Part shown: one piece after another, positions 1 to 14,200 of the stretch | Numbering within the stretch: the stretch's first letter is position 1 | Layout of the letters: each line of letters opens with the position of its first letter | Assembly: GCF_000003815.2 (NCBI RefSeq) | Contig: NC_049993.1 | Span: 11,473,703-11,535,702 of the forward strand | Reading direction: 5' to 3' | Length of the DNA stretch: 62,000 nucleotides | DNA from: Branchiostoma floridae | Taxonomy: Eukaryota; Chordata; Leptocardii; Amphioxiformes; Branchiostomatidae | Notes under the pieces: generated by a model | Database searches by the model: none | The model's input: the letters and a program-made list of their open reading frames with translations, nothing else | Told to the model about the DNA's origin: nothing | Made by a program: the position numbers and the translations under genes

Positions 1-337
1 ACATAGGGCACATCTGTAATCTGATTCGCTGACTTTGATAACCAAATGATGTACATGTTGTATTAGGCAGTTGTATAGTTGAAATGTGTACAATCAAAAT
101 TTCAAAATTCAACTGTATCTAAAACAAAACAAAACAAATCAAAATAACAATTATTAGCATATTCTATGCTACAGTTTGATTTTCATTGCCTCAAAATTAT
201 AGTTACTGACATTATGTGACATAGTCAAACTAGAGATCTAGGGGTCACCACAAAATTGAAACCACAGTGAATATTGCAAGATTTACAGTTTAAATATGCC
301 TCAGTGAGTCACCTATACAGTTTAGAATGCATCTTAC

Positions 338-618
338 CTGTACAGTTACCATGATGATCTTGAAGACCTGTAAGGTGAGTTTGTAAGGTTTCCTCCCCCG
401 AGCCCTGTACTTCTCACAAGGGTTCATGAAGAAGTACTTGAGCTTCCTCCTCATGCGGTCCTCCATGTGAGGCGTGACGATGGACCCCGTGGACGTCACA
501 CTGTTGATGGAGACGTTCTGATGTTGGAACACAGGGCTGGACTGGGAGGGGTCCACACTGTGGCTTCTGACTCGTGTTGCATTCATGGTGCTGCTAATGC
601 TCGCAGTGTCTGTCAACT
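338..618 (-). CDS. MCOLN: Mucolipin (TRPML cation channel), one N-terminal coding exon, partial gene
   Basis: Mucolipins are endolysosomal TRP-family cation channels. The minus-strand exon encodes a Ser/Thr-rich leader followed by the family hallmark [20 protein letters not shown] and then a hydrophobic stretch ([15 protein letters not shown]) that begins the first transmembrane helix. Human MCOLN1 has nearly the same string at the same place. The exon is bounded by an acceptor (ccaacag, exon starting near 618) and a consensus donor CAG|GTAAGA (exon ending at 338). The remaining exons lie to the left of the window. The initiator may be the Met of [10 protein letters not shown] inside this exon or may lie in an upstream exon; I could not identify a convincing first exon between 620 and 2222. 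The gene is divergent from ECM29. Which vertebrate paralogue (MCOLN1, 2 or 3) it matches cannot be settled from one exon. Confidence 0.88.
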
Positions 619-2222
619 CTGTTGGAAATAACAAGGAAGGAGACATGAAGAGTAGACTCACATACATAAAGCCTATATACATAATCAGGTATATTCATAC
701 AAGTACAAGGCATTGCATGTAGAAACTGTGAAGACATCAATGCATGCGCAAATTGCTAACATCTAACATCTACATCTACATCTACACAATAAAAAGTGTA
801 CTAGACAAAAAAACAGCCTGCAACAGCCTTAAATCAGACCCCTTAACTTGTGTGGCCAGTGGTGGGGCAACCGATTTAACACACAAAAAGTGGTGTCTGA
901 AAAAATCTTTTTTGAAGTACTGGTGATGATATAACATTACAATAATGCGGATATTGACATTTGTGCAGTGTTTTTAGATTCATGGTTTGTGCAATGACCT
1001 CACACAGCAAACTTCTGCATTGTCTTCCATGTGCTACTTCCATTTTCAACCTCTACATGTAGCTCAAAGAAACTGCAACTTTGATTTTTACTGTAACACA
1101 GAATTTAAGAGCCGTACACTCAAATGATTAAGCACAAGCCCTCAGCTTGCCAGTTTACAAACAAAGGTCAGCCTGGTATGCCATGCCCTTTATTATATAT
1201 CATGTATGAATACAGTCCTGACTGCTGCAAGACTGGGAACAAAAGTTATGGTATATGGATCAAATCACTTGCCTTCAAACAATAACATAGCAGCTTTGAT
1301 GGCCCTCAAATAATGTTTTTACGTGGGGGACTGGTCACGTTCCAGTACTCGTGTCCAGGAACAGTTTGTCTTCGATAACGGACCATGCATGTATGGCCTA
1401 TGGCCTATGGCCCTTTAGCACAGAGTAAATATAGTCATCAAATTTAACTTTCCTAGATTCTGGGACAACAAAAGATTCCACTTGCCAACCGAGGGACTAC
1501 GATATAATCAAACAAAATAGCATAAACCTCTGAAAATGCCAGAAAATCGTCCACAGGAAATGTATGCAGGAAACAAAATAATTATGAGGAACTTGCAAAA
1601 ACTTCGCAACCCCCTGACATTAAATTTATAACACGCTGTACGTCTTAGAAAAAAAGAATTATACGCAATTTCACTGCACCCACCTCTGTCTTTGCCCCCT
1701 CTCCGCCTACTCATCTAGGAATTAGGCCAACTATAATCGCTACTTTTGCTAAAATGATAAAATTGTTCAGAAAACGTCAGAGATTTGGGAACTTGTCAGC
1801 CATCTTGGAAAGATGTCACGCCGTTGTTGTCATGTGACTGACAGGTGACATTGGCAAATTTGGAAAAGGCCCAAATTTTCCTTTTTTTCAACAACTTTTC
1901 GTCAGAAAAGTGAGGAAATATCGAATATTTTCGAGTGACAACCGAAGTTTAACAATTTAATCCACTGTGAACGAAATTATTACAAAATTTCATATTTTGG
2001 ATCGAGCCATTCTTTTTAGGTCCGTAGCTTATTTCAAATACACACTTACTACATAAAAATCAACCACTGTACAAAATTTAATTGAATAGTATAAATATTA
2101 GCATTCAATTATAATGTAAATGCTTTCATTTGTAACATTTTAGGATATTGTGGACGGTTTGTTATTTACATTACAATTGATCACCCCTACAGAATTTTGA
2201 GTGGATTAGCCGAGTCTTCAAG
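619..2222. promoter_or_regulatory. Shared upstream region between divergent mucolipin and ECM29 genes
   Basis: This stretch separates the mucolipin exon (leftward) from the ECM29 start codon (rightward). It holds no convincing coding exon. The part closest to ECM29 (about 1790-2222) contains a CCATCTTGG motif at 1800, a near-palindromic E-box decamer at 1829 and the ECM29 leader. The mucolipin 5' UTR exon probably lies here, but I cannot place it. Whether one bidirectional promoter serves both genes is inference from orientation and spacing. Confidence 0.5.
1829..1838. promoter_or_regulatory. CLEAR-like E-box palindrome GTCATGTGAC
   Basis: The decamer differs by one base from the CLEAR consensus GTCACGTGAC that TFEB/TFE3 bind in lysosomal gene promoters. 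It lies about 1.2 kb upstream of the mucolipin exon and 385 bp upstream of the ECM29 ATG. In vertebrates MCOLN1 is a known TFEB target, which makes the site plausible, but a single 9/10 match could be chance. Confidence 0.35.
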
Positions 2223-2230
2223 ATGGCGGC
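2220..2230 (+). promoter_or_regulatory. YY1-type motif AAGATGGCGGC overlapping the ECM29 start codon
   Basis: The sequence AAGATGGCGGC matches the well-known YY1 promoter motif that in many housekeeping genes lies just downstream of the transcription start and overlaps the initiator ATG. Here the ATG at 2223 is the one that begins ECM29 (MAALDEL...). This supports both the choice of start and a TATA-less housekeeping promoter immediately upstream. Confidence 0.5.
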
Positions 2231-5200
2231 GCTCGATGAGCTCGGTGAGTCAGGACTTTCCACAAAATATTTTTACCACCCTTCTATATTCAGGTCATTT
2301 TCTCCCACACAAGCGAGACACAGAGTACTCAACATATTCAAGAAGTAGTTCCCGTCCTAGTTTTCTGCATTTCTTGGCGGATTGGCGCAGAAATCGGCTT
2401 TTATCTGGGTGTGTATGTGCGCAACGTCTGGCTGCAGCAGACAGCAGAAAATGAATGACATGTACATGTAGCAGCCGGGTAGCGCTACAGACGATACCGC
2501 CGCTCCAACGTGACACGATTTCGTCTCACCACCACATCAATTTACATCTTACTGAACTCTAGTGTGATTGTTTATTTGGACGACTTGATTCAGCCCATCT
2601 TTTTAATGTAAACTTGGCCCCACCCCTTAGGAAAATTTGCTGATGGTTGATACGTGATAAACGTGGCCGTGTTCAACATAGCTGTCTCATTATGGGAACA
2701 TCAGACATCGAAAAACTATATTTTTTCAGACAGATCCATATATATATTTGCAGTTAAAGAAATTTGACCACCCTTTCCAAAACTTATATTCTAGTTAACA
2801 AGTTTGTAAATGCCTTAGTCATCTTCCTATGTACAGGATTCATGATTATGTCAGATGTTTTGATTGGCATTGAAATAATTCTGCAAAAATACATGTGAAT
2901 GTGATGCTGTGCAATTGACTTTGCGCACATGTGAACTTTTTGCTTGTGTATATTGTTAGACAAGCAAATCTAGTCATAATGCTTTCACCTACATTACATA
3001 TGTAAGGTGGCAACATTATGTCATAGGATTATCATGTAACATTATGATGCCATGATGTAATGATCACAATGCAGTACTCTACATGTATCAGATCTACTGT
3101 TTAGTTAGTTGGTGACCTCTGACTACATTCTGCATGTTAGAGGTTAATCAGTTTATCCATTCCTTTTATGGGGTTGTCCAAGGGATAAACTAATTAGCTC
3201 TTTACAAGGCAACTGGGACACTAAAAGTTTTGCGTGTCAATCTGCAATAGGAGAAGCTGTAGAGTGTAGTCTTTACTTGACTTGATGAACCATTCTATAC
3301 TTTTATATTGTACTTAAGCTATCACAAGTTTTTTCTTTATAAGTGGAAGAAGTGTTCACTCCATGAAACCTTTGACTTAGGTGGCAAATCATAGTTGGAA
3401 TACTTGGATCAGTGTCAAAGAATGCTGTACAATAGACAATCACTTACACTAAGTTACAGTAGTCAAAACTAATCTTTCAACACAGATTTTTGATTTTTTG
3501 TATCTCCTGAACAGTATAGGATGAAGACAAACTTATCAGTACATAATTATGTTAGTGCACATATGGGTATGCGTAGATGTGTGTCGGAAGCTAGTAACTT
3601 GAACACAGCTGCAAATTCATGCAAATTTTGTTATCGTTAAACCAGCACCTAACTGACTTATGCTGAAACCATAGCATATCTGAAGCTTAATTTGGTCAAA
3701 TAGTAAGATGATGAATCAATCATTAAAATGTTCCAGGACTTGTAATTCAATATTATCCTGCAGTATTCCTTAATTTCTGATGATTAATTAAATACATCTT
3801 GCCTAAAGTTATTGCATATGTATGGACTCATATGTCCATGGAAAATCCCAAATTATGATGACAAGCCAGACATATGGTAACTGCAAAATGCTAGTACTAG
3901 TACATTTTATATGTTTACACAGAAAAATATGTCACAATTAATAGTCACTTGTACAAGTTAAAATTAATCTGAAATAAACTGAAATATTAAATCTCAATGA
4001 ACTATTGAAGATGTTATGATATTGATAAGTTGCTATTTTCACATTTGTAGCAAATGTACTGGTCAACATACCTAAACCACCGGAGAGAATGTTTGGCCGA
4101 TTTTGATGGATGCGGGTAGAATACTTTATGAGGAGTCACCATAAATGTTATATATATATCAATGCCTTTTTTGCCACCAGGGGATGGCAGGACTGTGTAC
4201 CATTTATCAGATCTTGTCAGTCTGGCCTGTGTCCATGATATGGTATGGTATTCCCAGCCACCACTGGGGAAAAGATCAAGAGAAAAACAGATGGTTCCTG
4301 TCTCTTCATAGCAGAAAACTAATCATTCTTGAAAAATTTTCTCCTAGCCTTGACCAGAAGTATGTTGTATGCTGACCATTTTTGGCACAGATTATGCTGA
4401 ATAATTACATGTAATAGATGAGCAAAAAATTTCACGTATTTTGTTCATTTCAGCATGTCATTCTTCATCCTAATACATATTATAGGCTCATCCTTTTCAG
4501 TCAAGGGCTAGCAAGTTCAAGTCTAAGAACTGCAGATATCTTGTTGAATTTGAAAGTACCTTCTGGCACAAAGAATTTTGCTACTTTTACAATTTATCTG
4601 TTGAAAAATTGTACCATTTACATTTGTGTAATATTCATCACTTAAAAATGGAATTGATTACAGAAACTCCCAGTATTTGTACCTATAACGTTATATAGTT
4701 AACACAGAAACCAGATATACTCACCATTTATCATCAGAGATTACATCACTAGGCTTTTTATCATCTGTACATGTGAAATATTAATACTTCTGTACCACAT
4801 GCTGATACTAAGTTAAGTTGCTGGAGCCACCCTGTCAATTGCAGCCTTATTTGGTGTTGCAACAAGATGGCGGGAATTCATCCTGTTAGGACAAGGCCTC
4901 ACACAGTTACTGTTCAGCATATGCCTGTCTGGGACACTATTTGAACTTGTAGTTCTAGGCACTGACTAGGTTTTTGTCATCCCTGAACTGCACCCTGTTT
5001 ACCGTCTTTTCAAAGTACTAGTAAGCACTGTTCTCGCTTTATTGGCCATGATTATATATGGTAGATAAGATTTTACAGCAATTGCTTTAACACTATAGTT
5101 ACCAGATATACGTATGTGAAACCTTATACAATGTAGTCTTCAACTTAAGTATTTTCATATCCACAAGCAACATACTTTGCATTTGATATCACTTTTGATC

Positions 5201-8200
5201 TTATGTGCTCTTGATCAAGCTGATTTTCAAGGTGATTTTCTCTTATTAATCTACCAGACTAAAACATCTGTTGGATACAAATGTCAAATTCATTCCATTT
5301 TCCTAATTATGTATATTTGATTGGCTCTATGCTGAGACAAATTCCTATGATTACTGTGTAATATAAATTGTGTTTGCATGAAATATGATGAACTGTTTGT
5401 ACAGTAACTGTTGGTAAAAATTTAGATTGAGCGTGTCAGTAAGTAACAGTTACTGTGTTTGAATACTAATGTACAAGGAACCAATAATTGGCCCGCCTTA
5501 CATTTATTAGTGTTACAATGTTGCCTTTCTGTGCTGTAGAGGGGTGTTGCGTTCTCTTTAAATGTTTTTTAGTTTCCAGGTAACTATGTTATGTAAACAT
5601 TGGGTGTTGTTCAGCCACCTTTTATGATTTTTTATATGGGCTCTCACTGCACTTCACAATGACAGAATTGCATCATACTGTACAGGTGTGATGTGATCAC
5701 ATTGAGCTTGAAATAGGCTTAATTACCTTTGCCAGAATGGCTAAGGTTATGTTTTAGGCTTGTGAGTCTGTGTGTCTGTCTGTCTGTCTGTCTGTCTGTG
5801 TGTTAACAGTATAACTCAAGAAGCCTTTGATGGATCCCAATAATATTTGGTAGGTGGGTAGGGGTCGGGAAAACGAAGGTCAAGTTCGATAATGGGCCCC
5901 CTAGCGGCTTGCTAAGGTACTGCAGCAAAACCTCAATTTTTTTTTATCTCGTGTTCTGGACATGCTGTGGTTATGATTTTTGAGTGGTAGATAGCCCTTG
6001 GTGCAGAGAGTAAGTGCTTTAAGTTTGGACCCCCTAGCGGCTTGTTTGGAACTGCAGTCGCCGATTTCCTTTCAAACTTTGGACGAGAATAACTCGAGAA
6101 CGTGTTGATGGATCGTCATGGTTTTTGGTATGTAGATAGCCCAGGTAACAATGTACACAATGGAATACCAATTATGCAAATCAGCAACTAATTTGCATAA
6201 TTAATGAGGAAAGTTTATAAATCCACTGCATTTCATGATAGGACTTTCAAACTTGTCACATATATAGATGAGAAAGAGAGAAATATCAATGCATATTAAT
6301 TATGCAAATGACGGCCTCATTTGCATAATTAATGAGAAAATATAAACGTGTTGACGGATCGTCATGGTTTTTGGTATGTAGATAGCCAAAGGGAAGACTT
6401 ACATGATGGAATTATAATTATGCAAATCGACTGCTAATTTGCATAATTAATGAGAAAAGTTTGTAAATCCACTGCATTCCTTATAGGACTTTCAAACTTG
6501 TCACATTTTTAGCTAAGAAAGAAGGAAATATCAATACACATTTATTATGCAAATGATGCTTGATACAATTTAATATTATTATGTAAATCTAATCTGCATA
6601 GGGATCTAATTTGCATAAGCAATGGCGAAATGTTATGAACCAACTCCAGGCATATAAAATAAAATGTAATGAGTAACACATTTATGTCTACAGACATCAT
6701 TCTACATAACAAACCTGGTTTATTTGGCAAAGGTATGTGTTCGTTGAACTCTAGTTTAGAATGAGTTGTAGATTAGTTTGAGAGTTCGTATCTGACTTCT
6801 GTTTTCTTTCGTATTGATCTATGGTTTAAAGACTTTAATGTACTTGCAGCTACTTTGAAAAATCATATCTGTAAGTGTTGATTTTTTTTACATGTAGCCA
6901 TCAATAAATAAGGGGTAATTGATTGATTGATTGATTGCATTATTATGATTGGATGGCATTCGAGAAACATCAGATTGAAATTAGAATGGCAGTGGTAATA
7001 AATCAAATCTATGTACCAAACTGAATCATGTTCATTGCAGAGATATTACTTAGAACTAGAGTTCCACGAACACAAACCAGGTTTGTTATCTAGAATGTGT
7101 TACTCATTACATTTTATTTTATATGCCTGGAGTTGGTTCCCATTGCTCATACAAATTAGATCCCTATTTACATAATAATATTAAATTGTATCAAGCATCA
7201 CTTAAGTTATCAGCATACCAAAAATCATGATGATACTTTCATCCTTCTTGAAACCGGCTCCTGCAGTTCAAGGAAAGACGTTAGCGGACCCAGACATACA
7301 CCTCTTACTCTCTGCCATCTTTTTCAGTTACATATGTGACAAATTTGAAAGTCCTATCACTGAATGCAGTGGATTTATCAACTTCCGTCATTAATTATGC
7401 AAATTAGCTGTTAATTTGCATAAGAAGTATGTCATTGTGTAAGTTTTTACTTAGGCTATCTACAGACCAAAAATCATGACGATCCGTCAACACGTTCATA
7501 TTTTTCCATTAATTATGCAAATGAGATCATCATCTGCATAATTAATAATGTATTGATATTTCTTTCTTTCTCAGCTACAAATGTGACAAGTTTAAAAGTC
7601 CTATAAAGGAATGCAGTGGATTTACAAACTTTCCTCATTAATTATGCAAATTAGCTGTCGATTTGCACAATTAGAATTCCATCATGTAAGTCTTCCCTTC
7701 GGCTATCTACATACCAAAAATCATGACGATCCGTCAACACTTTCAAATTTTCTCATTAATTATGCAAATGAGGCAGTCATTTGCATAATTAATATGCATT
7801 GATATTTCTCTCTTTCTCATCTATATATGTGACAAGTTTGAAAGTCCTATCATGAAATGCAGTGGATTTATAAACTTTCCTCATTAATTATGCACATTAG
7901 TTGCTGATTTGCATAATCAGTATTCCATTATGTACATTGTTACCTGGGCTATCTACATACCAAAAATCATGACGATCCATCAACACGTTCTCCAGTTATT
8001 CTCGTCCAAAGTTTGAAAGGAAATCGGTGACTGCAGTTCCAAACAAGCCGCTAGGGGGTCCAAACTTACGGCACTTACTCTCTGCCCCAAGGGCTATCTA
8101 CCACTAAAAAATCATAACCACAGCATGTCCAGAACACGAGATATCAAAAATTGAGGTTCTGCTGCAGTACCTTAGCAAGCCGCTAGGGGGCCCATTATCG

Positions 8201-11200
8201 AACTTGACCTTCGTTTTCTCGACCCCTACCCACCTACCAAATATAATCGGGATACATCAAAGGCTTCTCGAGTTATGCTGTTAACAGACAGACAGACAGA
8301 CTCACAAGCCTAAAACATAACCTTAGCCATTCTGGCAAAGGTAAATATTCTGTTCTTGCGATATGACACATTTGACTGTTTCATAATTGCACTGTATATC
8401 AAAGGAACAAAGCAGCAATTTTAAAACGTATCTTGGTAAAACAGGAGGTATTGTTATGTGTGTAATCTGTTTGTGGCAGAGGACACTGACAGGAAGCTAC
8501 ATATAGGTCAAAGGTCCCAAAAAAGTTTATCTGATTTCCTTTCTTCAAAGTCCTGTTATATTCATGTCTATTGCATTTTGGGAGCCAGTGGGTAAATCCA
8601 TAAAGAGGATCATAGAGAAATCCACAATAATGAATAAAACAAGAAATTCACAAAAAAACTCATGGAGTTGTGATGGTTTCGATTTCTTTTTCATGTGTAC
8701 TGAAGTTTTTCTGGTGTTCCTACAGAACAACTGGAGCGTGTGTTCCTGCGGCTCGGCCTGGCGGAGACAGATGACCAGCTGCAGGCCACGGTGTCCAAGT
8801 TCCTGTCGCCTGTGCTGCTCAAGCTGTCCAGTACACAGGAGGGGGTCCGCAAAAAGGTGAGGAACTCCAACTGAACCTCACACTGGGGATGGGTTATTGA
8901 TTAACCTGCTAAAGTAGCTGAAAATGTACAGTACAGACAGAAGTCTGGGAAGCGTAGATGAAGGTTACGCCCAAAAGCAGACAAGTAACTTAATATGATC
9001 TTAGAAACAGACATTTCAGATTGTTTCCACTATCTTTTGTCTGAGAATATTCTTGAACTTTAACCTCATTACAACAAATCAAGATAGCTGTACTTTTTGA
9101 TGATTATTCCTAGTAGCTGGATTGTTTCCAGGAGTCAGAGAAGCCTTGGGAACATGGGATTATGATGTTATCTTTATATGAGCTGACAGTGGAAAATACT
9201 GTAAGTTCATTTATGTTCGCAAGCACTTAATTTCGCGAGTTTGAGCAAATCGGGAGTTCGCGAGATCTTTGAGTTCGCGAGTGGGTGTTTCAATTATTTT
9301 TCGAAAGTTACCTTACGATCCGGTAGCTAGTGCCCCCCTCCCACCCACACCGCAACACTAGTCATGCCGTCAAAGGCGGCATTTACGCCTTACAGTTCAT
9401 AGTTCCCCTTCAAACAATGTCTAAAGTTGGTGTACTCATAGCCTGGGAACCATACCATCGAGGCGCTCGGCGGTGTAGGGGTGACCGCCCGTACAGTTAA
9501 TTGGTACAGGCCGGGGGAGTTCTTACGGGGTTAGATTAATTTAGTCGCGCCCCGACGGGCGGGGTAAACTCAAAAGGCCGGCTACAAGCTCTATCGGCGA
9601 AATCTCAAAGGGCAGCTAATCAGACAGGCTGACAGAAGCAGGTCGGTGCCGGGTAAAGCTCCCCAAAGCCGACCGCGGAGAATGGTACCCAGGCTAGTGT
9701 ACTCAATAAAGAATGTGTTTCTACCGAGCCACTGTCTCATTGTTTAGCTCATTTCGGCCGTGATTTGACGACAGCGCACGGAACGCTACGGGGTCAATGA
9801 CCTCTGTTATGTCGGAATCACATTTGCCGCATAGGCTGACGGGATACCCCACGCCAAGCCAAGCGACGCGGGCGCCATTTTGAAATTTTTTTAGCGTGAA
9901 AGACGGCGCTAAGTTTTAAACTTTCAGCGTAATTTGTGGACACAAGTTGTACACAAGAAGGTGAAGAGTTTATCTCTCCCATATTTACAGTAGTTCTAAC
10001 TCAGAATTATGAAACGGACGTCTTATTTTCGGCATGTAAGCGGAGTTGTGTTTGCCACGTTTCTAGTCATGAAAAAGAAGTAAATATTCCCCGGCTGTTA
10101 TTGTTGTAAACCTGCTGCAATTCCATAGCCTTCCTTGTATTTGTAAAGACCAGTACTACTCAGTTTTATTTTTTTTGTTTCGTTCGTAACTTGTAGAAAT
10201 CTAGTAAAACTAGGACAATGTACTAAGTAAATTGTTATCGCAGCCATGTCACGGCGTGTACGTACTAGTAAACAAAGCCGACATGTTTCTTTTTTCTCCG
10301 TTCGCCAGTGGCACATTTCTATACAACAATGACTCCATGTATCGTATATGTGTTGAATCAACTTTTATTTCGGTTTGAAAAGAATAAATGGTCTGTTGTC
10401 AGTTGAGTATTGTCATTGGTATAAGTTGCTATCATTGTAAACACGTAGTTGAGACTAGATCATTTGGACGGAAGGTGTGGGGAGGGGGACGATGTTGAAC
10501 ATGCATGTTCGCGAGTAGATGACTTCGCGAAGAGAAGGTTTCAGCGAAATACGCGAACTTAAAAATCTCGCGAACTTAAATGAACTTACAGTAGTAGAAT
10601 AACTGTTGTGAAAGAATCTGGGAGAAACTTCCAGGCTGAGCCTCCTAATATATTATTATCGGATTAAACCTTTAAGGTTTTTCAAATTATTGAGGTTTAC
10701 TGTACAGAAGTGGGTTTTCAAACTTTTGTCTTTTCCTCTACTTTTAGTATTTATTGTAAAGTCTTCAATGTTTGTTATTGTTGTTGTCGTGTAGGTAATG
10801 GAGCTACTGGTGCACTTGAACAAACGACTGAAGAGCCGACCCAAGATTCAGCTGCCAGTGGAGTCCCTCTTACTGCAGTACCAGGACCCGTCAGCAGTCT
10901 CCTTTGTTACTGTAAGCATAAATATTGTTCACAGTCATGATGAACCGTAGCCTTGGTACCATCAGGATAGTAGTTGTACTATACTATAGGAACTGTATAT
11001 TCAAACCTATTGATGGTGGCATCATCAAATCAAGGAATGGGTTCTAGAGTGCTCGGTTGAGCAGGCGTCCCAATACCAAGAGGACGGAGGGCGTTTTGGG
11101 TGTTGGAACACCTGTTCGTACTTGCGCTTTAACCTATTCCTTACTTTGCTCACGTATAGGGACCAATCAATGCCCTTGTCCAAAATTTAGACGTTAGAGA

Positions 11201-14200
11201 TGGAATTTCGGAGAAGCGACTCTAAATAATATAGTGTACAATAAAAGTCAGAGCGAAAAGCAACTGTATCTAGTGTATAATAAACGTCGGAGTGAACTAC
11301 TATCCGGATGATACCCAGGCTAGATGATTGAGTGAAATGATACTAAAAATTTGTAATAAGCTGTTTATATATCTTCCTTTGAAAGCTAGTTTTTGTAAAA
11401 TAAGTCCGTGAAACCTTTCTGTTTCAGAATTTTACAATAATCTACATCAAGATGGGCTACCCCCGGCTGCCCATGGACAAACAGGTGGACCTGTTACCCT
11501 CCCTGCTGCAGTGTCTGGAGGACAAGCCTCAGCCGCATCAGGATAGGTACAACTTTCCAAATGTTTTGCCATCAACAGGTTTTGTCATGAAGAGGATGCC
11601 TTTCGCTATGCCTAACCTCAGTCCTAACCCTGATTCTATTTCAAACCCAACCTTAACCTTGAATTAAGCTCCACACTGCAGTTTGCAGTTACCTAGATTT
11701 ATAGACGAATTTTACATAATGTTTTAATTATTAATCTGATGGCCAAATATCTGAAGCCCAACCTTAACCTTAAATTAAGCTACAAACTGTATTTATAAAC
11801 AATTTTTATGCATGCATCTGATTTATTCTGTTTTAGTTGCAAAATGTCCCTGGCCAATATACAACATTCTAAAGCAAGTAGCTTAACCTCTGTTAAGTGT
11901 GGCAGAAACATCAGCAAGTTGATGGTGGCCACCTAAACACTAAGAAGAAGAAGAAGAAGAAGAAGAAGCTAAAAGCACCACTACCCCGCACCAGTTTACT
12001 ATCTATTCTGCCATTGAAATATGTGTCATATTTTGTTGTCATAGCATTGCTGTGAGGGATTTTTCAAATTTAAAGATATTTCTGCAAGATTTGACAAAAC
12101 TGCATGTTTGTTATCCCAAAATGTTGTTTTGTAACCTGTGAATAATTGATGATGACCTAATTATAAAAAAAAGTAGAAGAAATAATAAAAGAGTGAAAAT
12201 AATTGGATATGGAGGTTTTTTTTGCAGATTTTTGACAGGAAAATCATTATGTAATTACTGTCCATCCCTTTATGTGTATGGAAGACGGTTAACCTCAGAA
12301 GACCTTAAAAGTCAAGATTGCTCAGTATCAATTATTCAGAGGTCTGTTCTGGGGTTGGCCTCTTGACCTACATACTAATTGAATCAATAATGCAGAGTTG
12401 TGGACCAATCAATAACAAGGGAGATAACCTGATCATATAAGTACAGTAGGTCTGCTTGTTACGTGGCTTAAAACATGTTCCAATTCTACAAGTGGGTCAT
12501 ACAACCCTTAATTGCAGGCAACCCTGCCTGATCTGCAGAAGTGGTTTCAATGGAGGACTTGCACTTAACAAACTCTCAATCAGTCAGTATGAATTCATAT
12601 AGGCCAAAAATAAAGAAAATTCTTGATAGTACATGCTCATGTGTGTACTTTGTTGTAAAGTAGTGCTCATTTGTAGCAATTTTACCATGCTCTATCTGAA
12701 TATCGCTTAGTTCATGTGATTCCTAGGATTTGGGAATAAAGCAGAAAAAGTGACGTTAACTAAACCTAGTTCCTGTTTTTATCTAATATTTGTGTTTTTT
12801 CATGTCTACCTCATAAAAGCATAGGGGTCCATCCCTGTCAGTGGATGAATACTTTTCAAGTCTACATTTAAATTTGTATTAACTGAACAAAGCTGGTGTG
12901 CTATGCCTAAACGTGGTATACCTGTTATGCAAAACAAACAAACAAATGCATCTAGTATATGATGCTACAAGTATTTGAAGTGCTGAAAGTCCTTTCTTGT
13001 TCCCGTACCCTTGCTAGCCTGTTGCAGCTGATGATGCCAGTCCTAAACCATCTGAAGATGCCAGAGGACCCAGAGCGCAGGAAGGCCATGTTCAGGCTCA
13101 GTGAGAAACCCAAGACTGCACAGATCATGCTGGAGTTCATGATGGACATGTTGCTCCTACCCTATGTGTAAGCTTGTCTTCATGTTCCTCATACAATGTA
13201 CATCATCTTCCACACGGAAGACTTCATCTTGTTCTTTACATTGTAGTTCGGTTGTCAGATAAAATGCCAGTATTCTCATAAGGCCCTGTTATTCTTACAG
13301 TAAATCAAAGAGAACAATTTTAATCCTTAAACTGCCAAATCCGAATATTTCTGGCACACATATACATGCCCTGTGTGCCGCACCCGGATATATCCGGGAT
13401 AGCGTATTCCCCTGAAGTAGCAGATTTGCGCACGAACCTCGGAAGTTAGGGACTTCGGCCTTGTTCAGGGGTTTCTTTTTGGAAGTCAGCGGCCAACCCT
13501 GGCACTTATAGCATTTTATAGGGCTGAAAGTCTGGCAGTTTAAGGGTTAAAGAAGTATGTTACAGTTTTTAATTAAGTTAAGTTTTATAGAATAAAGTAA
13601 GAAATTAACAAAGAAAAAGAAGGTAGACTTAAGTGTGATTTCTCCTCAGGGTATTACCCCCAGGGGGTGCCCCAGCAGCAGAGGGTGCAGAGGGAGGCAG
13701 GCCACAGTCAGCCCCTGCCAACACATCGGGTGGAACTCCCCCCGGCATGAGCCAGGCCTCCGTCAAGAGGGTGACAGGAGACAAACAGTGGAAACCTGAG
13801 GAACTAGAAGAGGTTAGAGTCATTGATGGACTCTGTAGTAATAGTAAAAACAATTTTGGCACTGTGAAACAAGTGCAAATCAATGCAACTGTTACAGTAA
13901 TTCTTTCTTATGTATTGCAATAATTGAAAGGGGATTTTTTTATACACCTTGAAAGAAGGGAATTTGCGTCATACTGTGTACAAGTATATTGATTCCAATG
14001 CACTTATCTAGAAGAATAGGGGTGATGAGATGTGCTTGGTTGAAAACAAGAGCTGCAGCATTATACTTAATAACCTCAACTGGTTTTAACATCACCTTTT
14101 AACTTTTCCAGGTTAAAGTGGGGATAATAAAGTTCTTGGGAGCAGACATCTTTGCTGATGAAGAGATTATCCCACATTTACTGGTGGGCATGTCAGACAC

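Noticed and set aside
290-337. Extension of the mucolipin frame below 338
   Set aside because: The frame stays open past the exon, but CAG|GTAAGA at 338/337 is a consensus donor and the family similarity stops there.
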